64,000 nucleotides of DNA. It comes from a bacterium. Its GTDB lineage: Bacteria > Krumholzibacteriota > Krumholzibacteriia > LZORAL124-64-63. This document shows, piece after piece, positions 9,401 through 18,794 of the stretch. The notes below the pieces were generated by a model. That model searched no databases, was not told the origin of the DNA, and saw nothing but the letters and a program-made list of their open reading frames with translations. Position 1 is the stretch's first letter, and each line of letters starts with the position of its first letter. A program made the translations under genes and the position numbers. The DNA is taken from positions 3,224,001 through 3,288,000 of the forward strand of contig JADJQR010000001.1 of NCBI GenBank assembly GCA_016712675.1, in the 5' to 3' direction.

Positions 9401-9809
9401 CGAACTCGTACGGAACCCCGAGGCCGAGGCGCCCGACGCTGTAGAGGGCAAATACCGGATCTATCAAAGGAGTGGAGAACGTCAGTCGATTGGCATAAAG
9501 CGGACCGCCATCGCTGGCCGCACTCAAGGTGATACCCGCCGTGGGCGCATTGCCCACGACCGAGTTCCCGGTATAGGGGCGGGGAACGCCTTCGGCCCAA
9601 TATCCAGCCGGAGCCAGTCCGGCGAAGCTCCCTGAATAGACCACATCGATGATGTCGCCGTTCTGCACGATCGTGCCCGTCGCGCCCGGAGATCCGGCGA
9701 CCCAGTCGGCGACCCAATTGATGGTCCCTGCAGCCACAGGCCCTGTCATGCCCATCATGAACAGCCCGACCAGCCACCCCATCGTCTCGGAGGCGAACCG
9801 TACTTTCAC
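6438..9809 (-). CDS. Large secreted alpha/beta-hydrolase (lipase-like) with Ig-type repeats and FlgD tail
   Basis: A 1123-aa exported protein. The chosen GTG start has an AAGGA site 9 bases upstream and leads straight into a signal peptide (MGWLVGLFMMGMTGPVAAG). The order is: a beta-rich N-terminal domain (about 40-210), two carboxypeptidase-regulatory-like Ig repeats (about 215-390, e.g. GTVKDSCNKRPIAGATVEI), then an alpha/beta-hydrolase. That domain opens VVVLVHGIKSSSAIW (oxyanion region) and has the nucleophile elbow AHSQGG; DNDGIVPTES and LIHHKVA may hold the acid and the His. Further Ig-like and CARDB-like repeats follow, and the end is a FlgD tail (AYPNPFNPTIRLE, WDGTDDSGR, ending KVMLLK). 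It is a probable cell-surface lipase or esterase. Confidence 0.82.
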   Translation of the reverse strand: MKVRFASETMGWLVGLFMMGMTGPVAAGTINWVADWVAGSPGATGTIVQNGDIIDVVYSGSFAGLAPAGYWAEGVPRPYTGNSVVGNAPTAGITLSAASDGGPLYANRLTFSTPLIDPVFALYSVGRLGLGVPYEFDRGFALLSEGVGHWGVGSFAINGNTITGFEGHGVIQFYGAVSSVGWNNPVAEFHHGFAIGVTSESGIVVKAVVRGRESGLPVPGALMTLLEDGQGVDSGTSDEQGRCSLHRAWRGPGYSYTVVVDHFGGHVEKVIGSLANQGIVEVDISVPIVNDVFGTVKDSCNKRPIAGATVEIFEISDGRVPVHVKTTDGNGVFRSDLPRGTYFFRAFKTGVIRAAETDTLYRPGFSRRMVVGQYGQTVDLGLVELETRVVVLVHGIKSSSAIWNENRYPQVLRNADWAVLDGIDLPGALLNWRGFGRIKTQAAFLKKAIDPLDVQSVNIVAHSQGGLVSRYMNENLAPHGGMVNKLIALATPQHGSPLASTVIGVREWLLKDVPGHAAYSLGALVGAVDPLLPALDDLAPNSRFLKELNQRKSGIFTHDWLGDCFWSDPGTEKGLVDNTAYATIRGEGRGGLHHVTGPLMSVQYKCHDNDGIVPTESAMLHSGSANVFNYNVGELIHHKVAATGIVADVGVRNLVLQLLAEDSSAWPPETKALGESAPASAESWDFLGYRELMVPPAGTATDTVMLDYCDSLAVFWSWFNGDVDLVLRSPAGAMVDSAAAAGDPFIDLELDRTGKYGRYVILFPEQGSWALEARSRNSTEVQNVVPLINAAGAMAMRASVEPLGDGPYSDRSIQVSLEFAGGAPVLGAAVSGTWLGPSGATGQMPLLDDGVLPDVIAGDGRYSGQLSVEHRLGPTVVEISASGSQPVVFSRTAMLGVVEESVCDIAVAPSGLTAESSNHLAYSPVVLAVTAGNSGLDDADVRVRFQAPGGVILRETTETIPAGGAIEFSATHLPLTAGVYEYGVHVVPVGEYADVDLANNSATASIAIDPAVSGVRDGDEPGSSIPVALGTRKAAIIAAYPNPFNPTIRLECAQVSAGEVTIRVFDVSGRLVRVLHSGAKSEARFVVDWDGTDDSGRLVAAGVYFAHGRFGEVEDVRKVMLLK

Positions 9810-9922
9810 GACGGACCTTCCTTGTGGTTCCCGAACGCCGGTGCAGTGCGGCGGCAAGCACCGCGCCATCTTGGCGCGGCGTGTTCGTCCACGAGACCCC
9901 TTCGAGCGCCTGGCGGCGCGGG

Positions 9923-11509
9923 CTACTTGACCAGGACCATCGCCTTGGTCTGAATGAACCGCCCGGCCTCAAGCCGATAGAAATAGAGGCCGGCCGCCGA
10001 CGGCACCCCCGCCGCATCCCGTCCGCTCCACACGATATGGTGCCTGCCGGCGCCCAGATGCTCGTCCAGCAGAGTGACCACCAGTCGACCAGCGGCGTCG
10101 TACACTTTCAACTTGGCCCGACCGGGTTCAGCCAGATCGAACGACAATGTCGTCGATGGATTGAACGGGTTTGGAACTGCTCCCCACAGGACACTGCTCG
10201 CCGGAATCGCGTGGTCGTGAACTCCCGAGACGGTGGCAGGCGATCCAGCCGCGCTCTCGTTTCCCGCGAAGTCCAGCGTCGTGACCTTGTAGCGCCAACT
10301 CCATGGGCTGGCCGTGGAATCGACCCAGGCTGATGTGGTTGTCTGGTGGACGAGATTCTGCCACGAAGGCGTGAAGTCCGAACTCTCGCTGCGGTAGATT
10401 CGATAGTATCGGAAATCAGGCTCGGTGGCATCGTCCCAATCGAGGGTCACGCCGCCGGCTCGATAGGCCGCGTGGTGGATACTCGGTATTCCCGGGGCAA
10501 GATTGTCCACGGAGCAGCCACTTTCGGGGCCGGTCTCGAAGTAGATATCGGGTTGCGCGGTCATCGCCCGGATCAGGAACGTACTCCGGCAGTTGCTATG
10601 GCTTGTGGAATCGCACAAGGTGGGCGCCACGAATTGGTACCCATCATCACCGAACGCGGGTACGGTGGCCAGGTAGTCCCACCCGAGCAGCCGCAGTGCC
10701 TGCTGCTCGTCAGCCCATCCGGCGACGGCGAAGTCCCCGGACCCCGCGCCCATGAACTCATCCTGCTTGCGAAAGACCGCATAGCCGGTGACGCGGTGCG
10801 GGTCTGCCGGCGCTTCGTGGGTCGAGGCCTGCCAGACGACCCTCACCTGCCCGCCCTGGTCGTTGCCGACATCTCTGACTCCGGTAATGCGGAACGGATC
10901 GTAGATGGCATCCAGCCGCGTGCCTTCCGTGAACACCATGAGCGGGTCGACGTTGTCGAAGTCGACGACTACCGAGTACGCAATGACATGGTCGCCGAAC
11001 CGGAAGCTGCAATCGAACGTCTTGGTACCGACGAACCCGGACGGGTACGAGAAACTGATACTCATGGGCGGCACCTCGGGCGCCACGATGACTTCGCTGG
11101 GGAGGATGAACGCATCCAGCACCAGATTGGCGCTCAGCCTGTTGCCTGCAAGCTGTCCGGGCGCCAGCGGCGTGTAAGCCCAGGTATTCATGAACCCGTA
11201 AAGGAAGGCATCGACGGAGTCCCCGTTGTCGCGCACCAGGATACGTGCGTCGCGGAAGTCGGATTCGTCAAGCGCCTCCGTCGTTGCGGTGATGTAGCCC
11301 CACCAGTTCGCCGTCAATCCGTCTCCGGCGGTCCTGACGTGCATCCTGGTGGGAACGATGGCCGAGAACGGCTTGGCATCCGCCTGGTGCGAACCCGCCG
11401 AAGCGGTCAGGCAGCAAAGAAGGCCAAGGATGAACCGGCGCCGATTGCGGGATCGCGATGGATTTCTGAGTGAGCGGTCTGTACGGTCTGAGCAGTTCTT
11501 GGATTCCAT
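9923..11509 (-). CDS. Secreted FnIII-like repeat protein with FlgD tail
   Basis: A 528-aa exported protein. The ATG chosen has an AGGGGT site upstream; an Arg-rich segment (RNRRRFILGLLCCLTASAG) serves as signal peptide. The central part is beta-rich and without catalytic motifs. At about 335-430 it has a fibronectin type III-like module (GVTLDWDDATEPDFRYYRIY, then WRYKVTTLDFAGNES) common in extracellular proteins. The C-terminus is the FlgD-like Ig domain (AVPNPFNPSTTLSFDL, GRLVVTLLDE, WSGRD, SAAGLYFYRL, ending AMVLVK). Its role is probably structural or adhesive. It is preceded upstream by a truncated IS end. Confidence 0.78.
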   Translation of the reverse strand: MESKNCSDRTDRSLRNPSRSRNRRRFILGLLCCLTASAGSHQADAKPFSAIVPTRMHVRTAGDGLTANWWGYITATTEALDESDFRDARILVRDNGDSVDAFLYGFMNTWAYTPLAPGQLAGNRLSANLVLDAFILPSEVIVAPEVPPMSISFSYPSGFVGTKTFDCSFRFGDHVIAYSVVVDFDNVDPLMVFTEGTRLDAIYDPFRITGVRDVGNDQGGQVRVVWQASTHEAPADPHRVTGYAVFRKQDEFMGAGSGDFAVAGWADEQQALRLLGWDYLATVPAFGDDGYQFVAPTLCDSTSHSNCRSTFLIRAMTAQPDIYFETGPESGCSVDNLAPGIPSIHHAAYRAGGVTLDWDDATEPDFRYYRIYRSESSDFTPSWQNLVHQTTTSAWVDSTASPWSWRYKVTTLDFAGNESAAGSPATVSGVHDHAIPASSVLWGAVPNPFNPSTTLSFDLAEPGRAKLKVYDAAGRLVVTLLDEHLGAGRHHIVWSGRDAAGVPSAAGLYFYRLEAGRFIQTKAMVLVK

Positions 11510-11595
11510 GCTTGACCCCTGATGAAACGGCAATGGACTCGTCCGCACCGTCCGCAATGTGGTTGCGGTGTCGCGAGCATAGCATATCACGATGG

Positions 11596-11695
11596 TTGTG
11601 CCGTCAAGATTGTGCCCGGCCCGGCGCGTGCTGCCGCCGGGCATGAGCACCAGCACCGGCACCTTCGCCCCACCCCACGACGCCAACCTCAACCG
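11596..11695 (+). mobile_element. Truncated IS fragment (one end only)
   Basis: The fragment begins with the same terminal repeat as the complete IS (TTGTGCCGTCAAGATTGTGC) and continues for about 100 bases through the start of a transposase-like reading frame: VPSRLCPAR, then a Met, then TFAPPH, against VPSKLCPAR and TFTPPH in the intact copy. Similarity is lost after that and no second end is visible before the next gene. It is a decayed relative of the complete element, in the opposite orientation. Confidence 0.75.
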
Positions 11696-11781
11696 ACGAA
11701 ATCACATGGCCAAGGATGTCCGTCGCCTGAGCAGATCCACCACAAGCCAGATCGATAGACCGATCAGCTGCCGGAGCCAAC

Positions 11782-13230
11782 TCAACGGATCAGCGTCAGC
11801 CATGACGTCGCCAGCTGCCCGCCGGCGTCGATCCGCGCCAGGTAGGTCCCCGACGCGACCGGCGCACCCGTGTCATCCAGGCCGTTCCAAACCTTCTCGT
11901 GCTCACCAGCCGCAAGCTCTTCGTCCACGAGCGAGCGCACCAGCCGCCCGCGCAGGTCATGGATGGCCAGGTGCACGAGCGCGGTGTGAGGCAGTTCGAA
12001 CCGCAGCGTGGTGCGCGGATTGAACGGGTTCGGGACAGCATCGAACAACGTCATGCGGGCACGCGCGGTGCCGTCCAACGGAACGGGGCTGGGCGTAGGT
12101 TCGTGCCACAGGGCGACATTCGCGGCAGGCGTGCCGCCGGCGGTGGCGAACGAGCCGCCGACGAAGAGGTCGGCGCTACCGCGCGGGGCCAGGGCGCGTA
12201 CCGAGCCTTCCAGCCCCGAGCCGATGTCCGACCAGCTGGCCCCATCCCACCGGGCGATGCCGGTGTGGAGATTCCCGTGTGCATCCAGCGCCAACGCGAA
12301 GAAGCCGCCGTGCGTTCCCGTGCCGAGCGCCGACCAGGTCGTGCCATCCCACCTGGCGAGGCGGGCAGTCGGAACACCACCGGCCGTCGTGAACCAGCCC
12401 CCCGCGTAGAGGTTGCCGTTCGCATCCACGGCCAGTGCCTCCACACCGTCATTCGTGCCCGTTCCGAGCGCCGACCACGCGGAGCCGTCCCACCTGGCGA
12501 TGCGGGACGCCGGCACGCCGCCGGCGGTCGTGAAGTAGCCCCCGACGTAGACGCCGTTGTCGTCCACAGCCAGGGCGTAGCCGCTGTTGCTTTCGTAGGA
12601 GCCGCCCAGGCCCGAGCCGAGCGCGGACCAGTTTGTCCCGTCCCAGCGGGCGACGCCGCGGACCCGTGTGCTGCCGGAGTTCGAGAATTCGCCTGCGGCA
12701 TAGAGGTGGCCATTCGGATCGAAGGCCAACGCGTACACCCAGCCGTCCAACCCCGGACCCAGTGCGGACCAGGAGGTCCCGTCCCACCTGGCGATGTGGG
12801 CCGCGGGCGCGCCGTCGGCCGCCCAGAAGGCGCCGCCGGCATAGACATCGCCGTTCGCGGCCACGGCAAGCGCGAAGACCCGTTCGACCATGCCCGAACC
12901 GAGCGCCGACCACTGGAAGCCGTCCCACCTGGCCACCTGGTTGACGGTTGCCCCGCCGGCGAGATGGAACGAACCGCCGGCATAGAGGCGCCCATGCCTG
13001 TCCACGGCCAGCGCTTCCACGGCGGAGTCCACCCCGGTGCCAAGCCCGGACCAGCTCGCCTCGTTCACGTCGGCGACAACCGCACCCGCCGCGGCCCCGG
13101 AATTCGCCGCGGCTTTGCTCGGCGCCCAGTCGGCGGCTGCACTGGCGCCGCACACCGTGGTGATCGACAGGATGGCGAGGGCCGTGCGGCCGACGGCTGA
13201 ACTGCACATCGTCTTGGCTGCGATCGTCAT
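11782..13230 (-). CDS. Secreted propeller-repeat protein (ARWDG-W repeats) with FlgD tail
   Basis: A 482-aa exported protein; the ATG has a GGAAGG site 9 bases upstream and a signal peptide ends near residue 33. Residues 58-390 are about seven copies of a roughly 47-aa repeat with consensus V-ARWDG-x-x-WSALG-x-G, then V-ALAVD-x-x-G-x-LYAGG-x-F-x-x-AGG. This is the pattern of a beta-propeller. One repeat is shortened: after HGNLH it passes directly to TGIARWDG, losing the YAGG-F-AGG strand pair. The end is a FlgD-like Ig domain (AVPNPFNPRTTLRFELP, GRLVRSLVDE, WNGLDD). The role is probably in extracellular binding. A GEMM-like motif lies in its leader. Confidence 0.82.
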   Translation of the reverse strand: MTIAAKTMCSSAVGRTALAILSITTVCGASAAADWAPSKAAANSGAAAGAVVADVNEASWSGLGTGVDSAVEALAVDRHGRLYAGGSFHLAGGATVNQVARWDGFQWSALGSGMVERVFALAVAANGDVYAGGAFWAADGAPAAHIARWDGTSWSALGPGLDGWVYALAFDPNGHLYAAGEFSNSGSTRVRGVARWDGTNWSALGSGLGGSYESNSGYALAVDDNGVYVGGYFTTAGGVPASRIARWDGSAWSALGTGTNDGVEALAVDANGNLYAGGWFTTAGGVPTARLARWDGTTWSALGTGTHGGFFALALDAHGNLHTGIARWDGASWSDIGSGLEGSVRALAPRGSADLFVGGSFATAGGTPAANVALWHEPTPSPVPLDGTARARMTLFDAVPNPFNPRTTLRFELPHTALVHLAIHDLRGRLVRSLVDEELAAGEHEKVWNGLDDTGAPVASGTYLARIDAGGQLATSWLTLIR

Positions 13231-13277
13231 CGACCGACCTTCCGGTTGCGCTCCATCCGGCGAGTCCCGCCCCAGAG

Positions 13278-13310
13278 ATCCGTCGGCCCTGCCTCCGCTG
13301 CGGTTGCCGT
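13278..13310 (-). promoter_or_regulatory. GEMM-like leader motif (possible c-di-GMP riboswitch core)
   Basis: Read on the minus strand, the leader has GGCAACC, a GCAG loop, CGG, then AGGCAGGGCC-GACGG. This parallels the GGCAAACC, GNRA loop and GACGCAAAGCC-ACGG order of the GEMM (c-di-GMP-I) aptamer. It starts about 50 bases before the gene. The match is partial and unscored. Confidence 0.3.
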
Positions 13311-13406
13311 GAGTGAGTATAGCAGGTTCTGAGATTGTGAACTGCTTCGCGACGTTCGTTCAAAAGCGCCTGTCGACACCAGGTCGGCCGTACGCCCATT
13401 GCGGAC

Positions 13407-13435
13407 TTGAATCCGTCGGCAAGATCGACTATGCT
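13407..13435 (+). promoter_or_regulatory. Candidate promoter for the GH81 gene
   Basis: TTGAAT and TATGCT are separated by 17 bases, and the second box lies 84 bases before the ATG. A small inverted repeat (CGAAC-AAA-GTTCG) sits at about +1 to +20. Confidence 0.4.
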
Positions 13436-13519
13436 CGGTAACCGAACAAAGTTCGCACCCAAAGTCCCGTGCAGGCGCCCCCCACGGCCAGCACCCCACC
13501 GCGCACCCAGAGGCTGGCC

Positions 13520-16500
13520 ATGACCCCCAAGGCGTCCATCCGCTCCCTGCTGCTGTTCCTGGCCGCGATCGCCGCCGGCTCCGCGCTGGCCGAAACCGTG
13601 AACGTGGGCCTCGGCAGCTACAGCACCACCCTGCCGCCGGGCGAGGTGGGCCCGCAGAACTCGTCCGGCCAGGACATCCTGCCCAAGGTCTCGTCGGCGT
13701 TCTCCCTGCCCGTGCAGACGAACGACTTCTGGAGCAGCCTGATCTACCCGTTCTACAGCGATCCGCACAGCAACGTGCTCTACGCCCATCCGCTAATGGT
13801 CAAGGCCGTCGGGACGGGGCTGCGGATCGGCCACACGCCGACTCACGTGTTCGCCGCCAACGACTACCTGTATCCGTGGTCGCAGCAGCTAACGGTAGGT
13901 GTCGCCGGACTGGCCGCCGCGCAGACGCGCACGCACGGCTACGGCGACTGGACCGCCACCGCGCGGTGGGCCGACGAAGCGCAGACGATGGAGGCCACCT
14001 TCGGCCACGGCCTGCCGTTCGTCTTCTTCCAGGTGACCGGCGGCAACGCCGTCGTCACGCCCGAGGGCGGGTTCACCACCTGGTACAACCAGGACGGGAC
14101 GCTCGGACTGACGATCCAGGGCCGGCACTACGGCGTCTTCGCGCCGACCGGCTCCACCTGGACGGGCAGCGGCCCGCTGCAGTCCTCGCTGAACGGCCAG
14201 GACTACCTGTCGATCGCGCTGCTGCCCGATGCCCAGCCGGCGACCATCGCGCTCTTCCGCAAGCACGCCTACGCCTTCGTGACCGACAGCACCGTCGACT
14301 GGCAGTACAACGAGGCGACCGCGCTGCTGCAGACCACCTACACGTACGAGACCGAGCTGATGGAGAGCAACGGGACCAGCGTCGACCAGACGATGACCGC
14401 GCTCTACCGCCACCAATGGCTCAACACGACCGCCACGCTGACCGGCTACGCGTACCCGTCCGTCAACGGCCAGATGAAGCTGTACGAGGGCAGCACCTTC
14501 ACGACCGAGCTGCCGTTCGGCGGCGTGCTGCCGGCGCTGCCGGACCGCGGCGACTACAACCGCGCCGAGTTGCTGGCGCACGTGCAGGCCGTGGCGACCG
14601 AGAGCCTGCCCGTGGGCCCCACCTACGAGAACGGCAAGGCTATGGGCCGCTTCGCCCACCTGGTCCACATCGCCGACCAGCTGGGCGCGACGGCCGAGCG
14701 CGACCACTTCCTGGCCGAGATCAAGAGCCGGCTCGAGGACTGGTTCACGGTCGGCGGCGCGCAGCAGTACGCGTACCTCGACAGTTGGGACGTCCTGACC
14801 GGCTACCCGTCCGGCTACGGCGCGGACAACCAGATCAACGACCATCATTTCCACGCGGCCTACGCCATCCTGAGCGCGGCCACCGTGGCGCAGTACGACA
14901 GCGCCTGGGCGGCGCAGGAGAACTGGGGCGGCATGGTCAACCTGCTGATCCGCGACTGCAACAACTGGGACCGGACCGACACGCGGTTTCCGTTCCTGCG
15001 GTCCCACGACGCGTACGCCGGGCATTCCTGGGCGGCGGGGCACGGGGACTTCGGCGACGGCAACAACCAGGAGTCCAGCTCCGAGTCCATGAACTTCGCC
15101 ACGGCCGCCATCCTCTGGGGCGAGGCGACCGGGCAGACGGACATCCGCAACCTGGGCGTCTACCTGCACGCCACCGAGAAGACCGCCGTCGAGCAGTACT
15201 GGTTCGACGTGGACAATGCGGTCTTCCCGGCAACCTACCCGCATGTGGCCATCGGCATGGTCTGGGGCGGCAAGGGCGTCCACTCGACGTGGTTCGGGGC
15301 CAACCCGGAGTTCATCCACGGCATCAACATCCTGCCGGTCAACGGCGGCTCCCTGTACCTGGGCCACCACCCCGACTACGTGCTGGCCAACTACGCCGAG
15401 ATCGTGGCCGAACGCGGCGGGCAGCCGATCATCTGGCAGGACCTCCTGTGGGAGTTCCTGGCGCTGGCGGAACCGAACCTGGCGCTGTCGCACTACTTCG
15501 CCGACAGCGACTACGAGCCGTTCGACGGCGAGTCGCGCGCGCACACGCTGCACTGGCTGTTCAACCTCAAGAAGATGGGCCGGGTCGAGACGACGATCCT
15601 GGCCGACACCCCCACCTACGCCGTCTTCCGCGATGCGGCCGGCGACCTGACCTACGTGGCCCACAACGCCGGCTCGACCAGCCGGCTGGTCACGTTCACC
15701 GACGGCTTCTCCTTCACGGTCGGCCCGCGCCAGACGGCGTCGTTCAGCACCTCGCCCGTCGACCCGGACGCGCCCGTGGTGCTGCTGCTGGCGAACCGGA
15801 CCACCGGCAAGGCCCCGCTGAACGTGCAGTTCACGGGCAGCCAGAGTTTCGACCCGAACGACCGGCCCCTGACCTTCGCCTGGACGTTCGCCGGCGCCGG
15901 CGCCAGCACCGCCGCCGACACGGCCGTCACCTTCACCGACGTCGGCGAGCACTGGGTCCACCTTGCCGTCACCAATTCGCTGGCCCTCACCGCGCGGGAC
16001 AGCGTCCTGGTGACCGTGCTGCCCAGCGGCACCCCCCTACTTCGGCGTGCCGGCACAGATGCCCGGGAGGATCGAGGCGGAGAACTACGACCTGGGCGGC
16101 GAGGGCCTGGCCTACCACGACGTGAATGCCAACAACATCGGGCTGGTCTACCGGCCGACCGAGGGCGTCGACCTGGAGGGCGCCGCCGGCGGCGGCTACG
16201 ACGTGTACTGGATCGTCGCGGGCGAGTGGCTCGAGTACACGTTCTCCGTGGCCGAGGCGGGGTACTACGACGTCATCCCCTACGTGGCGACGGTGCCGGG
16301 CTTCGGCAACTTCACGCTGTCCATCGACAACGAGGACGTGAGCGGGAAGCGGCCGGTGCCGTCCACCGGCGGCTTCCAGTTCTGGACGCCGAAGCGCGTC
16401 GAGGCCGTGCCGCTGGCCGCCGGCACGCACATCATGCGGTTCGACTTCGACTCCGACACGGACAAGACAGGCTGGCTGTTCAGCCTGAACTACATCGACG

Positions 16501-16823
16501 TGGAGCGGGTGTACCCGTCGAGTGTCGACGAGGGCGCCGTGCCCGGCGCCCTCATCGCGGCCCGGAGCTACCCCAACCCGTTCAACCCGCAGACCACGGT
16601 CGAATACGTGATGCCGGCCGAGGGGCCCGTGCGTCTGGGAGTCTTCGATGCGCGCGGCAGGCAGGTGCGCGTTCTTGCCGAGGGGCGGAAAGATGCCGGC
16701 ACGCACCGCGTCGTCTGGGATGGCAGGGACGACGACGGGCAACTGCTGGCCAGCGGCGTGTACTTCCTGCGCGTCGAGGCGGCAGGGGCTGCCCGGGTCG
16801 GGAAGCTGGTGCTCCTGAAGTAG
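13520..16823 (+). CDS. Secreted GH81 endo-beta-1,3-glucanase with PKD, CBM6 and FlgD domains (one frameshift)
   Basis: About 1100 aa when one frameshift is bridged. A signal peptide (LLLFLAAIAAGSALA) is followed by a GH81 domain (about 30-750) with NDHHFHAAYAI and NNQESSSESMN, the blocks that carry the acidic catalytic residues in this family; it would cut beta-1,3-glucan such as laminarin or curdlan outside the cell. A PKD domain follows (about 760-840, FDPNDRPLTFAWTF). The frame then breaks in a run of six C (16032-16037). In the next frame the protein continues as a CBM6 (RIEAENYD, GEWLEYTF, YIDVERV) and ends with a FlgD tail (PNPFNPQTTVEYVMP, KLVLLK). Loss of one C restores a continuous protein, so a sequencing or recent indel is likely. 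The start has an AGAGG site. Confidence 0.88.
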
Positions 16824-16841
16824 GGCGGCCCGGCGAAAAAG

Positions 16842-16869
16842 ATCTCCCCCTCCAACCGGAGGGGGAGAT
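16842..16869 (-). terminator. Rho-independent terminator
   Basis: A perfect 12-bp stem (ATCTCCCCCTCC and complement) with a 4-base loop is followed by a five-U tract on the minus strand, so it best serves the dockerin-like gene; it also lies 18 bases after the GH81 stop. Confidence 0.85.
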
Positions 16870-16915
16870 TCCCGAGTGCGACAAGATCCTGACGCCGGCT
16901 GCAGCCGGACGTGCG

Positions 16916-17558
16916 CTACTGGCATTCGGCGCCCATATGAAGGGCGACAATGGCGATATCGGACAGGTTCAAGACGCCGTCCCGGTGCAGATCGCTGCGC
17001 ATGTGGAACGGCCCGGCGTAGTCACCGGCGAAGAGGGCGATGTCGGCCAGATTGACCACGCGATCGCCGTTGATGTCCGGGCTGTTGACCTGCAGCGCAA
17101 CAACGGCCAGATGTCATGCGCCGGCGTCTCGGCCGGATTGTCGTTCACCTTGAAGACGACCGGTCCCTCGCTCCACCCGCCGGCCGCCAGGGCAAGGCCA
17201 CACCGGTTCGGCCAAGCGCATCCGTGTGGGTATCCATCACGAACGTCCGACCCGGGTAGGGCCCGCAGCGGTTGATCGTCCCGGACCCGGCAGGAAACTC
17301 GATCCAGGTATCCATCCGGTGGAAGTTCCCCACGGGATTCCAGGAGCTGTCGACGAGAATCGCGGAAATCGTGGCGTCGATCGGCTCGCCCGTCGGCGTG
17401 CGTGCCTCAGCCAGCGGATTCCCCGCGCCGCCGGGAACGACGAGGACACAGGCCGTCTGGGCCGGGCCAACCAACTCGCCCACCCAGGTGGCGTCGATCT
17501 GCTGCGCGGTGGCGATCGCCGGCAGCAGGATCAGCAGCGATACGCTTCGTGACAACAT
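16916..17558 (-). pseudogene. Secreted protein with C-terminal dockerin-like repeats, two frameshifts
   Basis: The start ATG has a GGGAG site and a signal peptide (SVSLLILLPAIATAQQ). The frame reads through ILVDSSWNPVGNF and YPGRTFVMDTH, breaks near a GGG run (about 17178) and resumes as WSEGPVVFKVNDNPAETPA. It breaks again near 17112 and resumes as VALQVNSPDINGDRVVNLADIALF, then DLHRDGVLNLSDIAIVALHMGAECQ. The last two blocks are tandem EF-hand-like calcium loops (D-x-N-G-D and D-x-x-R-D-G, each followed by N-L-x-D-I-A), as in type I dockerins. About 210 residues if repaired. Given the other indels nearby, it may be intact in the cell. Its function is unknown. Confidence 0.7.
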
Positions 17559-17835
17559 GGAGTCTCCCTTCGCGCCGAGCATCGGAATCGAAACAAAGCC
17601 CTGGTGTCGGAGCCTCATGACTTTACGGTCCAAGCGACGGCAATGTCAAACCGCACCGTCACTCCCATGCGATGAGCCGGCATTGCGTCCGGTGCTGCGA
17701 CCAGCCCTTTCGGAGCGCCGCGCGCCGATGCCCCACAGCCACCTGCTCACGTTTTTCTTCCGTGAGTCCGTTGCAGCTTGCGACGCAGAGAAATTCCGAT
17801 AGGCATTTACTGCGGTGGGAAATTAGTGACGCATT

Positions 17836-17851
17836 CTGCAACTGGTTGCAG
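17836..17851. promoter_or_regulatory. Inverted repeat, possible operator
   Basis: Seven-base arms CTGCAAC and GTTGCAG are separated by two bases, between divergent genes. No regulator is known for it. Confidence 0.3.
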
Positions 17852-17928
17852 CCATGGCGACCACCGCACCGGAATGGTCACCCGCGGCATGGGTTCGGCC
17901 ATCAGCCGCGATCGGCCCACAGGGCCCA

Positions 17929-17958
17929 TTGCGAGCGCATCGGCCAGTCTGGTACGAT
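17929..17958 (+). promoter_or_regulatory. Candidate promoter for the 18064 gene
   Basis: TTGCGA and TACGAT are separated by 18 bases, about 105 bases before the start codon. Confidence 0.3.
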
Positions 17959-18063
17959 CCGCACAGGTGGGAGGCTGCTTGCAGCCCCTGAAAGGCGGTC
18001 CGCTACCCGTCTGGGAATTCGTCGGGGCCGCCCATTCATGGATTCAACAAGGAGGATCGGAAC

Positions 18064-18764
18064 ATGAAGACGCTGGCTATCGCCGCTCTGCTGCTGTTGC
18101 CGGTCATGGGCTTCGCCGTCCCGGCTCCGGTCGACGACCGCCCGGTCGTCACGATTGAGGAGTACAGCCCGGCTTCGTCCAGCTTCGCCTGCATTCTGGG
18201 CAATCCACACATTCCGCCTGGCTGGGGCGTCCTGGTCAGCAGCTCGGCCAGCCGTTCTTACGCGGTGCTGATCGATCCGGCCGACTGCCCGACCTGCGAT
18301 CTTGGCTTCACTTTCTCGCGCGTGAGAATGCTGCTGCACTTGGAACCCGGGGCAACGCTGCGGGTGTCGGCCGCGATCGCTGACGTCATCGACGACGGGG
18401 GCGGTTGCTACAGGCCAGGCTTGCAGCAGGCTACAAGCGGCTGGACCGAAGTGTCTGGTATCACAGCGATCGGCAGCTACGCCATCAGCGCGAATTGGGC
18501 AGCCCCCTGCATCGAAACGGGCCGCCCCTACTTCTTGATCTTCACTACCTCCAACATCGGCACCGGCTTTGTTGGCCCGGTCCTGGACGGCAACGGCATT
18601 CTGAACTGCCATTCGTATTTCGCCTTCTTCGGGGGTGTGTGGACCGACATGGGGACCTTCGGGCTGCAGGGCGACCCGTACATCTTCGCGGAAACGGACT
18701 GCTGCGAGGCACCGGTCGGTCTTGAGAACGCCAGCTGGGGTCTGCGAAATCGTTGTTCCGGTAA
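18064..18764 (+). CDS. Small secreted Cys-rich protein with a W-G-S-A-K tail (one frameshift)
   Basis: About 233 aa after repair. An AAGGAGG ribosome site sets the ATG; a signal peptide runs to about residue 20 (LAIAALLLLPVMGFAVPAP). The mature region is beta-rich with scattered Cys (CILGNP, CPTCD, GGGCY, DCCEAP). In the unshifted frame the protein reads on past NASWGLRNRC. If one G is added to the GGGG run at 18737-18740, it ends SWGSAKSLFR followed by TAA, matching the tails of the proteins at 3658 and 20657. A terminator begins 31 bases after that TAA, which supports the repaired end. The N-terminal half resembles the 20657 protein only in general layout. The function is unknown. Confidence 0.75.
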
Positions 18765-18794
18765 TCCGGGGCGTGCCGCCATCCTGTGTGAAGA

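Larger units (their letters stand above)
17559..18063. other. Divergent intergenic region
   Basis: About 500 bases without a supportable gene, between two divergently transcribed secreted-protein genes. It holds a 16-base near-palindrome (CTGCAAC-TG-GTTGCAG, 17836-17851) and a candidate promoter; nothing else is recognised. Confidence 0.5.

Noticed and set aside
12040-13100. CRISPR-like array
   Set aside because: The regular spacing is a protein repeat in frame (ARWDG-W units) with variable DNA, not identical repeats with unique spacers.
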